Assembly: GCF_001269985.1 (NCBI RefSeq)
Contig: NZ_BBZB01000001.1
Span: 2,170,001 to 2,234,000, forward strand
Reading direction: 5' to 3'
Length of the DNA: 64,000 nt
DNA from: Pseudoalteromonas sp. '520P1 No. 423'
GTDB taxonomy: Bacteria > Pseudomonadota > Gammaproteobacteria > Enterobacterales > Alteromonadaceae
Shown: piece after piece, positions 36,713 through 45,277 of the stretch
Layout of the letters: every line of letters starts with the position of its first letter
Position numbering within the stretch: the first letter of the stretch is position 1
Program-made: the position numbers and the translations under genes
Notes under the pieces: generated by a model
The model's database searches: none
The model's input: the letters and a program-made list of their open reading frames with translations, nothing else
What the model was told of the DNA's origin: nothing

Positions 36713-37189
36713 TTATTTATTTACTTTATCAATTATAAATAACTTAGCTTCTTCAGATAAACATCTATTTGAAATATAACTGGTGCTTTTATCTAATGTT
36801 AATAAAAAGCCTTTTTCAGTCTGTTCTATTTTGTTTATTTGAGACCATAATGTTTTAGCATCTACAAAATCTGATTTTACAAATACACCATCATCATTAA
36901 TGATCAAATTAACAGTATTTCCTGATGCTTTACTGAGTCTTTGACGCATTAACCACCAAGCTTTGTTGTAATAAACATTTAATGCTTCTATCACACCAAG
37001 AGACAAAATAAACCAAGCTAAATATTTATCAATTGGGCTAAAAATTAAAATTACGCCAGCGATGAATAAACCAATGGATTTGTAATACGCTCGTATACTG
37101 GTATCTGTTGTAACAGATTCATCATAGCACTCACTAAAATGTGTTTTATCTAAAACGTAACTTGTAGAAAAAATAAATTCTGTTGGCAT
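36713..37189 (-). CDS. YcxB-like membrane protein
   Basis: A 158-residue protein with two adjacent membrane helices (residues about 37-52 and 56-72) and a C-terminal cytoplasmic domain of YcxB type. The domain pattern is the NLIINDDGVFVKS..VDAKTLWSQINKIEQTEKGFLLTLDKSTSYISNRCL stretch; related proteins read 'I..dGi....t.S...W..I......d..f.L......i.ip.R.f'. Function is unknown. It is monocistronic. The convergent tRNA array ends 178 bases away, and that gap shows only a short AATAGCGCTATT palindrome. Confidence 0.75.
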   Translation of the reverse strand: MPTEFIFSTSYVLDKTHFSECYDESVTTDTSIRAYYKSIGLFIAGVILIFSPIDKYLAWFILSLGVIEALNVYYNKAWWLMRQRLSKASGNTVNLIINDDGVFVKSDFVDAKTLWSQINKIEQTEKGFLLTLDKSTSYISNRCLSEEAKLFIIDKVNK

Positions 37190-37436
37190 TTAACTATATC
37201 AAAAATGAATTTTAACTATTTTACCTAGAAGTATTTATTAAATCGATAAAATTTTAATTATGCTAGTAGTACGACTTCAGCTAGTGAGTTTGTTGGATGT
37301 TTCATAAACTAAATTAACTAGAAGAAAATACAAAAAATTTATTTCTTAGGCTAAAAAAATCAGTTCTAAATAAATTTGATTGTAGTCATTATGACTATGC
37401 TGTATGTTTATATTAATTTCTAAAATGTGTCTAAAA

Positions 37437-39017
37437 ATGAATAATATAACATCTACAGCCTTAATTGAACTTGCTCTAGACTTAGCAAATAGCCTTAGTT
37501 CCAAAGACCGATTTGATCGCTTATTAGATACCGTTCGAAAGACAATTCAATGTGATGCGGTTGCTTTATTATCTTATCACCAAGACTTGCTAAAACCGCT
37601 CGCACTGCAAGGTTTAAGCAGAGATACTTTAGGGCGACGGTTTAAAATAAATGAACATCCAAGGTTTGATATATTATGTAAGTCAAAAATACCCGTTAGA
37701 TTTTCAGCTGAGAGCGAATTACCTGACCCATACGATGGTTTGTTGATCGATAAAGAAGGAGATTTACCTGTTCATGCATGTATGGGCTTACCTTTATTTT
37801 TTGATGATAAATTACTTGGTTTATTGACCATAGACAGTTTAACGTCACATGCATTTGATGATATTCCTAATCGTACTTTAGAAGTAATAGCTGCAATTGC
37901 AGCGACAACATTAAATACGGCCTTAATGATTGACTTATTAGAATCACAAGCATTGCATTCACAAAAAGTTGTTGCCGAATTAACTGAAGAAGCTTTAATG
38001 CGCGATGGTGGTGAGCTCATAGGCCAAAGTTCAATTATGAATAAGCTAAAACAAGAAATTGATATTGTTGCGGCTTCTGATTTCAATATTTTGATTTATG
38101 GTGAAACTGGCGTAGGTAAGGAGCTTGTAGCACGTAAGTTGCATCAAAAATCATTTCGTTCAAATGGTCCCTTAGTTTATGTAAACTGTGCAGCTTTACC
38201 TGAAAATTTAATAGAAAGTGAGTTATTTGGTCATGTTAAGGGCGCATTTACAGGAGCAGATAAAAGTAGAGCTGGTAAGTTTTCTATTGCAGATAATGGC
38301 ACATTATTTTTAGATGAAATTGGTGAACTGCCATTAGCCGCACAAAGTAAAATTTTACGCGCAATTCAAAATAACGAGATCCAGCCTTTAGGCCAAGATA
38401 ATGTTGAAGAAGTAAACGTGCGTATCTTTGCAGCAACAAATCGAAATCTTAAAGAAGAAGTTGACGGTAATAGATTTAGAGCTGACCTATACCACAGATT
38501 AAGTGTTTATCCGGTTAGAGTACCTTCATTAAAAGAAAGGGCGGGAGATATTCAATTATTAGCAGGTTATTTTGTTGAACAAGTAGGGAGAAAACTAGGT
38601 ATTGGCCAAATAAAAATGAGCCATAATGCGTTAACATATTTAAACCAGTATAATTGGCCTGGTAATGTGAGAGAGTTAGAGCATGTGATCAGTCGAGCGG
38701 CATTAAAAGCACGATCTAGACAAAAACATAAAGAGATAATTACAATTGAAGTTGAGAATTGTGGTCAACTGTCTTCGGATTATTTGAAAAGTGAGATCAA
38801 ACACGGCATTATTTCTGAGACTGATCTGCACACTGATAAACTACATTTAAACTTACGAAATGAAACCGATAATTTTCAGAAAAAGCTAATAAAACAGATT
38901 CTGACTGAAGAAAACGGCAATTGGGCTGCAACAGCAAGAAGGTTAGAAACTGATCGTGCAAATTTGAACCGTTTATCTAAAAGATTAAATATTAAAGTTA
39001 CAAAATCAATTTTTTAG
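37437..39017 (+). CDS. norR: NorR-type nitric-oxide-responsive sigma54 activator
   Basis: A 526-residue regulator with an N-terminal GAF domain (residues about 15-170), AAA+ domain and C-terminal Fis-type helix-turn-helix. The GAF part has LGRRFKINEHPRF, FSAESELPDPYDGL and HACMGLPLFF, which align with E. coli NorR around its iron ligands. The AAA+ part has GETGVGKE, the sigma54-contact loop GAFTGA and Walker B LFLDEIGEL. The C-terminus NWAATARRLETDRANLNRLSKRL matches NorR closely. NO binding to non-haem iron relieves repression and activates norVW or hmp in known systems. None of these targets is adjacent here. I chose the ATG at 37437; an upstream ATG at 37404 adds 11 residues not typical of the family. 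Confidence 0.88.
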   Translation: MNNITSTALIELALDLANSLSSKDRFDRLLDTVRKTIQCDAVALLSYHQDLLKPLALQGLSRDTLGRRFKINEHPRFDILCKSKIPVRFSAESELPDPYDGLLIDKEGDLPVHACMGLPLFFDDKLLGLLTIDSLTSHAFDDIPNRTLEVIAAIAATTLNTALMIDLLESQALHSQKVVAELTEEALMRDGGELIGQSSIMNKLKQEIDIVAASDFNILIYGETGVGKELVARKLHQKSFRSNGPLVYVNCAALPENLIESELFGHVKGAFTGADKSRAGKFSIADNGTLFLDEIGELPLAAQSKILRAIQNNEIQPLGQDNVEEVNVRIFAATNRNLKEEVDGNRFRADLYHRLSVYPVRVPSLKERAGDIQLLAGYFVEQVGRKLGIGQIKMSHNALTYLNQYNWPGNVRELEHVISRAALKARSRQKHKEIITIEVENCGQLSSDYLKSEIKHGIISETDLHTDKLHLNLRNETDNFQKKLIKQILTEENGNWAATARRLETDRANLNRLSKRLNIKVTKSIF

Positions 39018-39148
39018 CTCTGAATCTTTTTATAATCTACATTTAGTATTGTGAAATTAATTCAATTAAAAAGTTAAATATATGTTGCGATTTACGATGA
39101 AACTCGTATATTGGTCCTGTTAGTATCTAATTTAAATTCGAGTGTATA

Positions 39149-39532
39149 ATGATTTGTAAAAAAGTGGTACCAACCAGATCGGAGCTAAATATACTTAATA
39201 TTTTGTGGAAAGTTCAGCCTGCTTCAGTACGCCAAGTTCATGAAGTACTCAGTGCAGAGCAATCAACCGGTTATACAACAACATTAAAAACATTACAGGT
39301 TATGCATGAAAAAGGCTTAGTTGAACGAGATGAATCTTCACGAGCGCATTTATATAAAGCAAAAGAATCTGCCGGTAATACACAAAACTCTGTTGTTAAA
39401 GATGTGATAGCCAAAGTTTTCAGCGGTTCAAAGTATGATCTTGTTGTAAGCGCTTTAGGAAAAAAGGCAAGTTCAGATGAAATCAATGAGATCAGAAAGT
39501 TACTAAATACATTAGAAAAGCAAAATAAATAA
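39149..39532 (+). CDS. BlaI/MecI-family transcriptional repressor
   Basis: A 127-residue winged-helix repressor. The DNA-binding domain reads TRSELNILNILWKVQPASVRQVHEVLS..TGYTTTLKTLQVMHEKGLVERDESSRAHLYKA, the BlaI/MecI pattern. It lies 13 bases before the M56 peptidase gene. In characterised pairs the membrane peptidase senses a signal and triggers cleavage of the repressor. An imperfect inverted repeat (tttacga..tcgtata near 39090-39112) upstream could be its operator. No beta-lactamase gene is nearby, so the controlled genes are unknown; the pair may be self-regulated. Confidence 0.9.
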   Translation: MICKKVVPTRSELNILNILWKVQPASVRQVHEVLSAEQSTGYTTTLKTLQVMHEKGLVERDESSRAHLYKAKESAGNTQNSVVKDVIAKVFSGSKYDLVVSALGKKASSDEINEIRKLLNTLEKQNK

Positions 39533-39545
39533 TAGAGACAGCTAA

Positions 39546-41321
39546 ATGGATTTTCTAAATACTTTTATCAACAGCCCTGTTTTTAATTCTTTATCAATTA
39601 CTTTGCTCCATTTTCTATGGCAAGGTACGGTGTTAGCCTTATTTTTAAGTGCCGCGCTTAAACTCATAAGTAATAAATACGCTAATCTTAGATATAACCT
39701 AAGTATATTAACTCTCATGCTATGTTTAATTACTCCAATTATTACATATTTTATTGTTTATAAAACACAATTAACTCATACCCCAGTGCTCGTCAGTGGT
39801 AATAATCTATTATCAAACTTAGAATTAAGCACTGTTAGCTATCTTCCTTTATTATCAATTATTTGGTTGATGGGTGTTAGCTATTTAAGTATGGGTTATT
39901 GCAAAGCATTACTGTCCATTTATAAATTACCTAAAACGCAAGTAAGTGAACCTGAACAATGGCTAAATGAATTATTTATCTCAATAAAACAGTCATTATA
40001 TGTGTCTCAAAATGTGCGTTTGTTAGTATCTAAATTAGTCGATGTACCTATGGTAATTGGGTGGCTTAAACCTGTTATTTTAGTGCCAGTAAATATGGTT
40101 TCAGGGCTTACTAATGAACAATTAAAGCTATTAATCGCACATGAATTAGCACATGTTAAAAGATATGATTATTTTATAAACTTAATACAATCCTTGGTGG
40201 AGGTATTTTTGTTTTATCATCCAGCAGTTAAATGGATTTCTAAACAGATCAGGATAGATCGAGAATATTGCTGTGATGATATAGCTGTTAAAAATCAAAA
40301 TATAAAAATAGATTATGCTAAAGCGCTTCTAAATGCTGAAGAGCTCAGGCCAAATACAATTCCTTCAATGGCGATGGCTGCAACAGGGGGAGATTTAAAA
40401 AGTAGAGTATCAAGAGTTGTAGGTGAGCATACCTGTACTCCAAAATATGCGAAAAGTGGGCTTGCAGGCTTATTAGGTTTATTCGTTGTGAGCTTAATTT
40501 TTAGTTCATATAAAGTTGTAGGTATGGTGCAGAGTAAAGACATTACTGAACTAGCACCCCTTAAAAATATAAGTTTAGTAAAATCGCAACCTAAACAAGT
40601 CGTAAAAGTTATCGCGTCACACATTAATGCTAAAACTAAAAAAAACCATGATATAAAAAAGCAACTTCCAGTAGCTGAGCTTAGTAAGAAGAATAAAAAA
40701 ATCAATGATGATAAAACAATTAAAAATAATAAATCATCAGTAGACAAAGCCGATACGCCTAATTTAGATAAGGACAAGGTAGCAATAAAACTTAATGAGT
40801 TAAGAATAAAACCAAACAAAAAGCTAATAGATGAATTAATTAAACAACCAGAGAGTCGCAACAATTATGGACACTTACCTTTAAATGTCAGTGCTATAAA
40901 AGAAGATGTTATACAAAATATGGCAATGCTCACTAATGATCAATTAGATAAAAAAGATAATATTACATTAGCGACAAAAAAAGTCATTGAAGAATATGCG
41001 CCATTAGTGATCCCACCAAAGACATTAAAAATGGTCAATCCAATATATACTGAATCTGCACAACGGCGAGGCTATAAAGGGGACGTAGTGATTGAGTTTA
41101 CAGTTGACTTAACTGGTAAAGCAACAGATATTGAGTTTGTTGGAGAAACTAAAAGACATTTAAAAAGGGCTGTTAGAAAAGCAATAAAGAAATGGGAGTT
41201 TTCACCTGGTACAGTTAATGGCAATGAGGCGGTAATGCGAGAAACAAAATTGTTCTCTTTTGTTAAACCCAATAGAGACAAAATGACTATAACAACGGGA
41301 TCTCGTATTATTAAACACTAA
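39546..41321 (+). CDS. BlaR1-type M56 membrane metallopeptidase fused to a TonB-like C-terminus
   Basis: A 591-residue protein. Four N-terminal membrane helices (about 15-35, 52-72, 95-115, and one near 300) surround the M56 zinc peptidase: HELAH at 199-203 and the third ligand E240 in DREYCCDD. A Lys/Asn-rich periplasmic linker spans about 345-480. Residues about 495-590 form a TonB C-terminal domain (NPIYTESAQRRGYKGDVVIEFTVDLTGKATDIEFVG....AVRKAIKKWEFSPG). BlaR1 carries a penicillin-binding sensor there instead. This arrangement suggests sensing or energising through outer-membrane or periplasmic contacts rather than beta-lactam binding. It is co-transcribed with the upstream BlaI-like repressor. 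Confidence 0.9.
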   Translation: MDFLNTFINSPVFNSLSITLLHFLWQGTVLALFLSAALKLISNKYANLRYNLSILTLMLCLITPIITYFIVYKTQLTHTPVLVSGNNLLSNLELSTVSYLPLLSIIWLMGVSYLSMGYCKALLSIYKLPKTQVSEPEQWLNELFISIKQSLYVSQNVRLLVSKLVDVPMVIGWLKPVILVPVNMVSGLTNEQLKLLIAHELAHVKRYDYFINLIQSLVEVFLFYHPAVKWISKQIRIDREYCCDDIAVKNQNIKIDYAKALLNAEELRPNTIPSMAMAATGGDLKSRVSRVVGEHTCTPKYAKSGLAGLLGLFVVSLIFSSYKVVGMVQSKDITELAPLKNISLVKSQPKQVVKVIASHINAKTKKNHDIKKQLPVAELSKKNKKINDDKTIKNNKSSVDKADTPNLDKDKVAIKLNELRIKPNKKLIDELIKQPESRNNYGHLPLNVSAIKEDVIQNMAMLTNDQLDKKDNITLATKKVIEEYAPLVIPPKTLKMVNPIYTESAQRRGYKGDVVIEFTVDLTGKATDIEFVGETKRHLKRAVRKAIKKWEFSPGTVNGNEAVMRETKLFSFVKPNRDKMTITTGSRIIKH

Positions 41322-41466
41322 TATAAAGAAACGGTAATTATTTTAAATAACCGTGCTTGTTATAGTTACAAACTTTAACTTTAACTTTGATTAACAGAAT
41401 TATCTTGTCTAACTCAATTAATTACCATAATTAAAAAGGGCAAGTAATCGGCCGTTCTACTGATAA

Positions 41467-42039
41467 AGTAAAACAATATTAGATAAGTTAAAGTTAAGCT
41501 ATACAATAAAAAGCGACCCTTGGGCTAGAGCCATAATGATAGCTCAGAAAAATGATAATACTTTAATTTATTCAATTTTTAAAACACCTGAAAGAGTTGA
41601 TAAATTTCAATGGGTTTGCTCTTTTCTGCCACCAGTTAAAGTGTATTTATTCAAGCTTAAAAATAGATATGACTTGAAAGTTAATAATTTAGAGCAAGTA
41701 AAACACCATACAATTAGCATCAATCGTGGTGATAGCTCAAATGAGTATTTACGCTCAGTTGGTTTTGAGTCTGGTATTAATTTAGATGTCACCTCTAGTG
41801 ATGAGGTTAGTATCAATAAACTCTTTTTGAATAGAGTCGACTTTCTTGTTCAAACAGAATTTACTGCTAACCAATTATTACGCTCATTAAATAAACCCGA
41901 AAATAGCTTAACTATGGTATTAGAATTAAAAAATTATTCTAATAATGCTATTTGTATGGCTTTTAGCTTAGCGACAGATCAAAGCTTAGTTAATAACTTT
42001 AAAAATGAATTATTAAAGCTCAATCATCAAAGAAAATAA
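41467..42039 (+). pseudogene. Beheaded periplasmic solute-binding-protein-like gene
   Basis: The frame ending at 42039 encodes the C-terminal two thirds of a bacterial solute-binding protein (SBP_bac_3-like, the marine 'transporter substrate-binding domain' type). Features are DPWARAIMIAQKNDNTLIYSIFKTPERVDKFQWV, then a lobe-switch region ...YDLKVNNLEQVKHHTISINRGDSS, and a final LNKLFLNRVDFLV..E pattern. Similarity runs upstream of the first ATG (41536) to at least 41467 (KTILDKLKLSYTIKSDPWARA), where two consecutive stops (41461-41466) end the frame. No signal peptide or N-terminal lobe is found in the 140 bases before. As it stands, the ATG at 41536 would make a 167-residue cytoplasmic fragment, so I call it a truncated pseudogene. 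Confidence 0.7.
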
Positions 42040-42059
42040 AATTTATAAAAGAGATATTA

Positions 42060-42371
42060 ATGAATAAAAAACAGATCACCAAGTTGCAATTATTAGAGAT
42101 AATACAATCTTGGGGTGAAGAAAAAATTTCAATAGAAAAATTACAAATTTGGATGTTGGATAACTTTGAGCCTGATGAGGTCGAGATTGGTCAAGGTGAA
42201 GATGAGTGCACTGTTGAGGCAATGCATATTGTTATGAATGAATATGAGCTAGCACAAGAAGAAAAATGTCTGCAAGCCCAGTATTTATTAGCGATAAATT
42301 ATATTAATTGTTCTGAAGAAAATTATAATCAATGTAAAAATGATTTTTTACGCCATGCTTTTTGTGATTAA
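42060..42371 (+). CDS. Small acidic protein of unknown function
   Basis: A 103-residue protein that I do not recognise. It is rich in Glu, Gln and Leu and predicted mainly helical (QITKLQLLEIIQSWGEEKISIEKLQIWMLDNFEP). A central GQGEDECTVEAMHIVMNEYELAQEEKCLQAQYLL segment follows. The W-G-E-E-K-I-S pattern resembles short regulatory or toxin-antitoxin-adjacent proteins but supports no assignment. It has five Cys and no signal peptide. The ATG follows AAAAGAGAT. The gene converges with the next one, overlapping its stop by 4 bases. Confidence 0.6.
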   Translation: MNKKQITKLQLLEIIQSWGEEKISIEKLQIWMLDNFEPDEVEIGQGEDECTVEAMHIVMNEYELAQEEKCLQAQYLLAINYINCSEENYNQCKNDFLRHAFCD

Positions 42372-42816
42372 CACTTTTTGATTTTATACCTTTTACTAAA
42401 TAAATGATCAAAGTCCAAATCATCATCATTGGTGACAATATGAATATGTTTTTCTGTAGCAATAGTGTGGTTAATATATTTAACGCTGACACCATCAACC
42501 ATAGCTTTCAAACCATTGGCTGATTTATAAAGGTAGTCATGACCTATAACAATAAAGTCTTCATCATCTAGTGTTTCAATGACGACTTTGAACTTAGTGC
42601 GTATGGTTTGTGGATCAGCCATGCAGGTATTGAGTATTGAAACCACATTTCCTTTAAAAAATATTTGAACACCTTTAAATGCAATATTATATTGGGCAGC
42701 AAGCTCGTAAAAGTTCATATTTTTAAGGGTTTCTAGATAAGTGTTTTGCGAGGCTGTTGCTGGAAAAACACTAAATATAGCTGCTGTTAGGAGTGCTTTT
42801 TAAAAGAAAAAATCAT
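42368..42816 (-). pseudogene. Secreted small protein with a frameshifted signal peptide
   Basis: The main frame from ATG 42718 gives a 116-residue product (MNFYELAAQYNIAFKGVQIFF...FSKRYKIKKC) without a ribosome binding site. Upstream, the same frame continues as ALLTAAIFSVFPATASQNTY, an obvious signal-peptide core and cleavage site. A start codon with AGGA at good spacing sits at 42816 and reads MIFSFK. The two parts are one base out of register at an A5 run (T5 at 42797-42801 on the plus strand); six bases there would give one intact 149-residue precursor. The gene therefore looks like a secreted protein inactivated by a 1-base deletion, an assembly error in a homopolymer, or a -1 slippage site. 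The mature protein is unrecognised; HTIATEKHIHIV and DDDLDFDHLF are notable segments. Confidence 0.65.
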
Positions 42817-42835
42817 AATGTAAATCCTGTAAGGT

Positions 42836-42865
42836 GAATACCATTCTAAGTTAAGAATGGTATTC
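42836..42865. repeat. 12-bp perfect inverted repeat
   Basis: GAATACCATTCT and its exact complement separated by aagtta. It lies 20 bases upstream of the start of the frameshifted secreted-protein gene. It could be an operator or a relic related to the ATACCAATTC-ended element near 5.5 kb. The remaining gap to 43003 holds nothing recognisable. Confidence 0.55.
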
Positions 42866-43003
42866 ATATAGAACGCAGGTGTTAATATATGAATTTTGTT
42901 TAATTTCATCTTGCAGATTAAATTAAATTACAACTACACTTGTATTTAATTTAGGTAATTGTTAGATAAATTTAAATAAAAAAATTTAGAATGCAAAATT
43001 AAC

Positions 43004-43924
43004 TTATGTATTTTCAATAATGTAATCTAAACCACCTGTTATAGCTGCAACTTGTGCATTGATACAATCTTCATCTGTTACTTTAGGGCTATCAGGGTAA
43101 ACTTCTGTGGTAGTTGAGTAAGGAGCATGAGTAAAGCCAATACATAAACTTAATTCAGTTGTAGCGTAGTTTATTACACCGAATTGTTCTAATGGTGCGC
43201 CAATAATATTGCCTTGCTTATCTGCAGGTGCAATATGCGTTACTTTTTCAACAGATTTTATAATGGCTGTTTGAAAGTCTACAGCAGGGTTTATTGTATC
43301 GCCAACAAGATAGAAACCATCAGGAATATTCCAGTTTGTGTGTTCTACCGCATCACGAGCAGCTAAAGCGGGTCTAAAACGTGTATTATCTGTATCTGTT
43401 GTTTCATGTAAATCAATATGTGCGGTAATTTGAGTATCAAGAGATGCAATGCATTGCATTAAAGCCGCTGACTCTTCTGCCGGGCTATTTTCATAAAAAG
43501 AACGATTAGGATCATCAGCATTTGGGTTCCATCTATTAATAGTTTCGTATCCCCAAGGGCTAATACATGGAGTAACAACAATATTAAAATGATTTGTATA
43601 ATTTAAAGCTTTAGACTCTAAGAATGCTAACGCACCATGTACACCACTCGTTTCATAACCGTGTACGCCGCCTGTCACTAAAATAGTCGGCTTATTTGTG
43701 TCCCAATTACGACTTTTAACAACAAACAAAGGGTATTGAGCTTCATCATAAGAAAGTGCACCATACTGTGTGATATCAAAGTCTGACTTAAGAGCTTTGA
43801 TTTTACTTACAACTTCATCTTGATATGAGCGTTTAATACTTTGCATAGAAAGCCAAATTTTTTTTTCGTCAACACCCCATTTAATACCTGCAGTGCCTAT
43901 TTGCTTGTTTGTTTGGCCGCTCAT
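43004..43924 (-). CDS. M14-family zinc carboxypeptidase-like protein
   Basis: A 306-residue cytoplasmic metallopeptidase of the M14 superfamily. The zinc site is visible: H88 and E91 in GGVHGYE and the third ligand H173 or H169 in HIDLHE. NR at 140-141 (DPNRSF) matches the substrate-carboxylate pocket, and a late Glu in ATTELSL is the probable catalytic base. This subgroup is close to succinylglutamate desuccinylase/DUF2817-like and mouse AGBL-like enzymes, so substrates may be peptides or amidated small molecules. No signal peptide. It is monocistronic and divergent from the N-acetyltransferase pseudogene. Confidence 0.88.
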   Translation of the reverse strand: MSGQTNKQIGTAGIKWGVDEKKIWLSMQSIKRSYQDEVVSKIKALKSDFDITQYGALSYDEAQYPLFVVKSRNWDTNKPTILVTGGVHGYETSGVHGALAFLESKALNYTNHFNIVVTPCISPWGYETINRWNPNADDPNRSFYENSPAEESAALMQCIASLDTQITAHIDLHETTDTDNTRFRPALAARDAVEHTNWNIPDGFYLVGDTINPAVDFQTAIIKSVEKVTHIAPADKQGNIIGAPLEQFGVINYATTELSLCIGFTHAPYSTTTEVYPDSPKVTDEDCINAQVAAITGGLDYIIENT

Positions 43925-44010
43925 AAAAATACCTTAATGTTAACTACTAATAATAAAAGGTATTATATTTTATACCTTTTAACTTAAAAGAGCATGATTT
44001 AATTGAAACT

Positions 44011-44641
44011 ATGATCAATAAACATATTTCATTGTTTAGCTTTAGTAGCGTGAATGTTATTTTAAACAAAGATTTAAGTTTAGAACCAAAACCTCTTTTT
44101 GAACGAGTTATTCAGCAAGGTACGGGGGTTATTGCTTTGAACACAATAAAATTTTTTATCTTGAAGTGGCTTGGGTATAGGTTTTGAAGTCAGGCCCTTA
44201 ATAGCGCGGGTGATGCTTAAAAACGATCCAGAAAATGGCAGAAACCATAGGTTGACTTTGCTGACTTTAAATAATTAACAGTATATTATTGATGTTGGTT
44301 TTGGTGTGATTAGTCCGAGAGGTTTGATTGCGCTTTCTCAAAGTGATAATACCATTTTGCCTTTTGCACAGTATCAAATTGAATTAGATGCTCGAAATAC
44401 CTATCGCATTATAAAAACCAATGAGTTAAAACCTGTCACTTTATATCGTTTAGATTTATCATAAGCGACTGAAACAGATTGTGACATATCTCACTTTTAT
44501 AGTCATGAACATGAGCAAGCGGCATTTGTAAATCACCTTGTTGTCTCAAGAATAGATAAAGACACACGTTACTTAATACGAAACCTCACATTTAAAAAAT
44601 ATTATTATAGTTTAAATACACAGTTATCAAAGCTTACTTAA
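44011..44641 (+). pseudogene. Arylamine N-acetyltransferase pseudogene
   Basis: Six-frame reading across this stretch shows an arylamine N-acetyltransferase (NAT) broken by at least two frameshifts and two in-frame stops. In order: a remnant of the N-terminal domain (LSLEPKPLFERVIQQG); the catalytic-Cys motif GGYCFEHNK in another frame, with the TGC codon at 44133-44135. A third frame then has GFEVRPLIARVMLKN, the catalytic-His NHRLTLL, a TAA, the catalytic-Asp DVGFG at 44291, YRLDLS, a second TAA, then DCDISHFYSHEHEQAAFVNHLVVSRI. The triad Cys-His-Asp is still readable. About 30-40 N-terminal codons are missing. NATs acetylate aryl amines and hydrazines with acetyl-CoA. The gene is clearly dead. 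Confidence 0.88.
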
Positions 44642-44744
44642 GAAAAATACTAAAAAAGCGTCATAGTTACATTAAAACAATAGAAATCAGTTAAATATCA
44701 ATATAAAATTTGATTTGACTTAAAAAGGAACTTAGCTGTTACAT

Positions 44745-45260
44745 ATGATGAAATCTCTCCCTCTTTTATGCCTATTTACAACATTGCCTTGTTTTGCAAA
44801 CTCTAGTTTTATTGGTGTTGATTATTTTCACTCTGATATTGAAATTTCAGATGAGTCTGCAAATACGGGTATGGCAGCCTTTAGATTAGGTACAAGTATT
44901 TATAAACAGATAGCAATTAAAGGACAATATATATCGGGTAATCAAACTGACAATATCTACAATATGGAATTTGATTTAGAAAATAGCAAAGCTGCTTTTA
45001 TCTTATTGCAATCTTATGCAGTGAATGGCTTTAGCCTTGATGTTTCCTTGGGTTATGCAAGTACCCAAATGACAGCGAGTGGGCCTGAAAATACCTTTAA
45101 TGGCACAGATGAATATAACGGTTTTGCTTGGGGAGTATCTTTATATCAAGAGATACCTTCATTTAAAAATGCACGCGTAAAATTAGGATACCAGTCTTTG
45201 TATAATGACAGTGATTTAAGCATTACCGGAATTTCACTTGGTTTTAATTATCATTTCTAA
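44745..45260 (+). CDS. Small outer-membrane beta-barrel protein
   Basis: A 171-residue exported protein. Signal peptide MMKSLPLLCLFTTLPCFA is followed by SSFIGVDYFHSDIEIS. The mature part consists of amphipathic strands (AAFRLGTSIYKQIAIKGQYISG, GFSLDVSLGYASTQMTA, GFAWGVSLYQEIP, ARVKLGYQSLY) and ends SLGFNYHF with terminal Phe, the mark of an outer-membrane barrel of about eight strands. Function is unknown. It lies 17 bases before an Ig-like lipoprotein gene, so they are probably co-transcribed. The ribosome binding site (AAGGA) is rather far, about 15 bases, from the tandem ATGATG start. Confidence 0.75.
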   Translation: MMKSLPLLCLFTTLPCFANSSFIGVDYFHSDIEISDESANTGMAAFRLGTSIYKQIAIKGQYISGNQTDNIYNMEFDLENSKAAFILLQSYAVNGFSLDVSLGYASTQMTASGPENTFNGTDEYNGFAWGVSLYQEIPSFKNARVKLGYQSLYNDSDLSITGISLGFNYHF

Positions 45261-45277
45261 AAGTAAAGGCTCATAAA

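Noticed and set aside
42368..42718. Start of the secreted protein at the internal ATG 42718.
   Set aside because: It has no ribosome site, and the frame upstream encodes a clear signal peptide with a better start beyond a 1-base shift.
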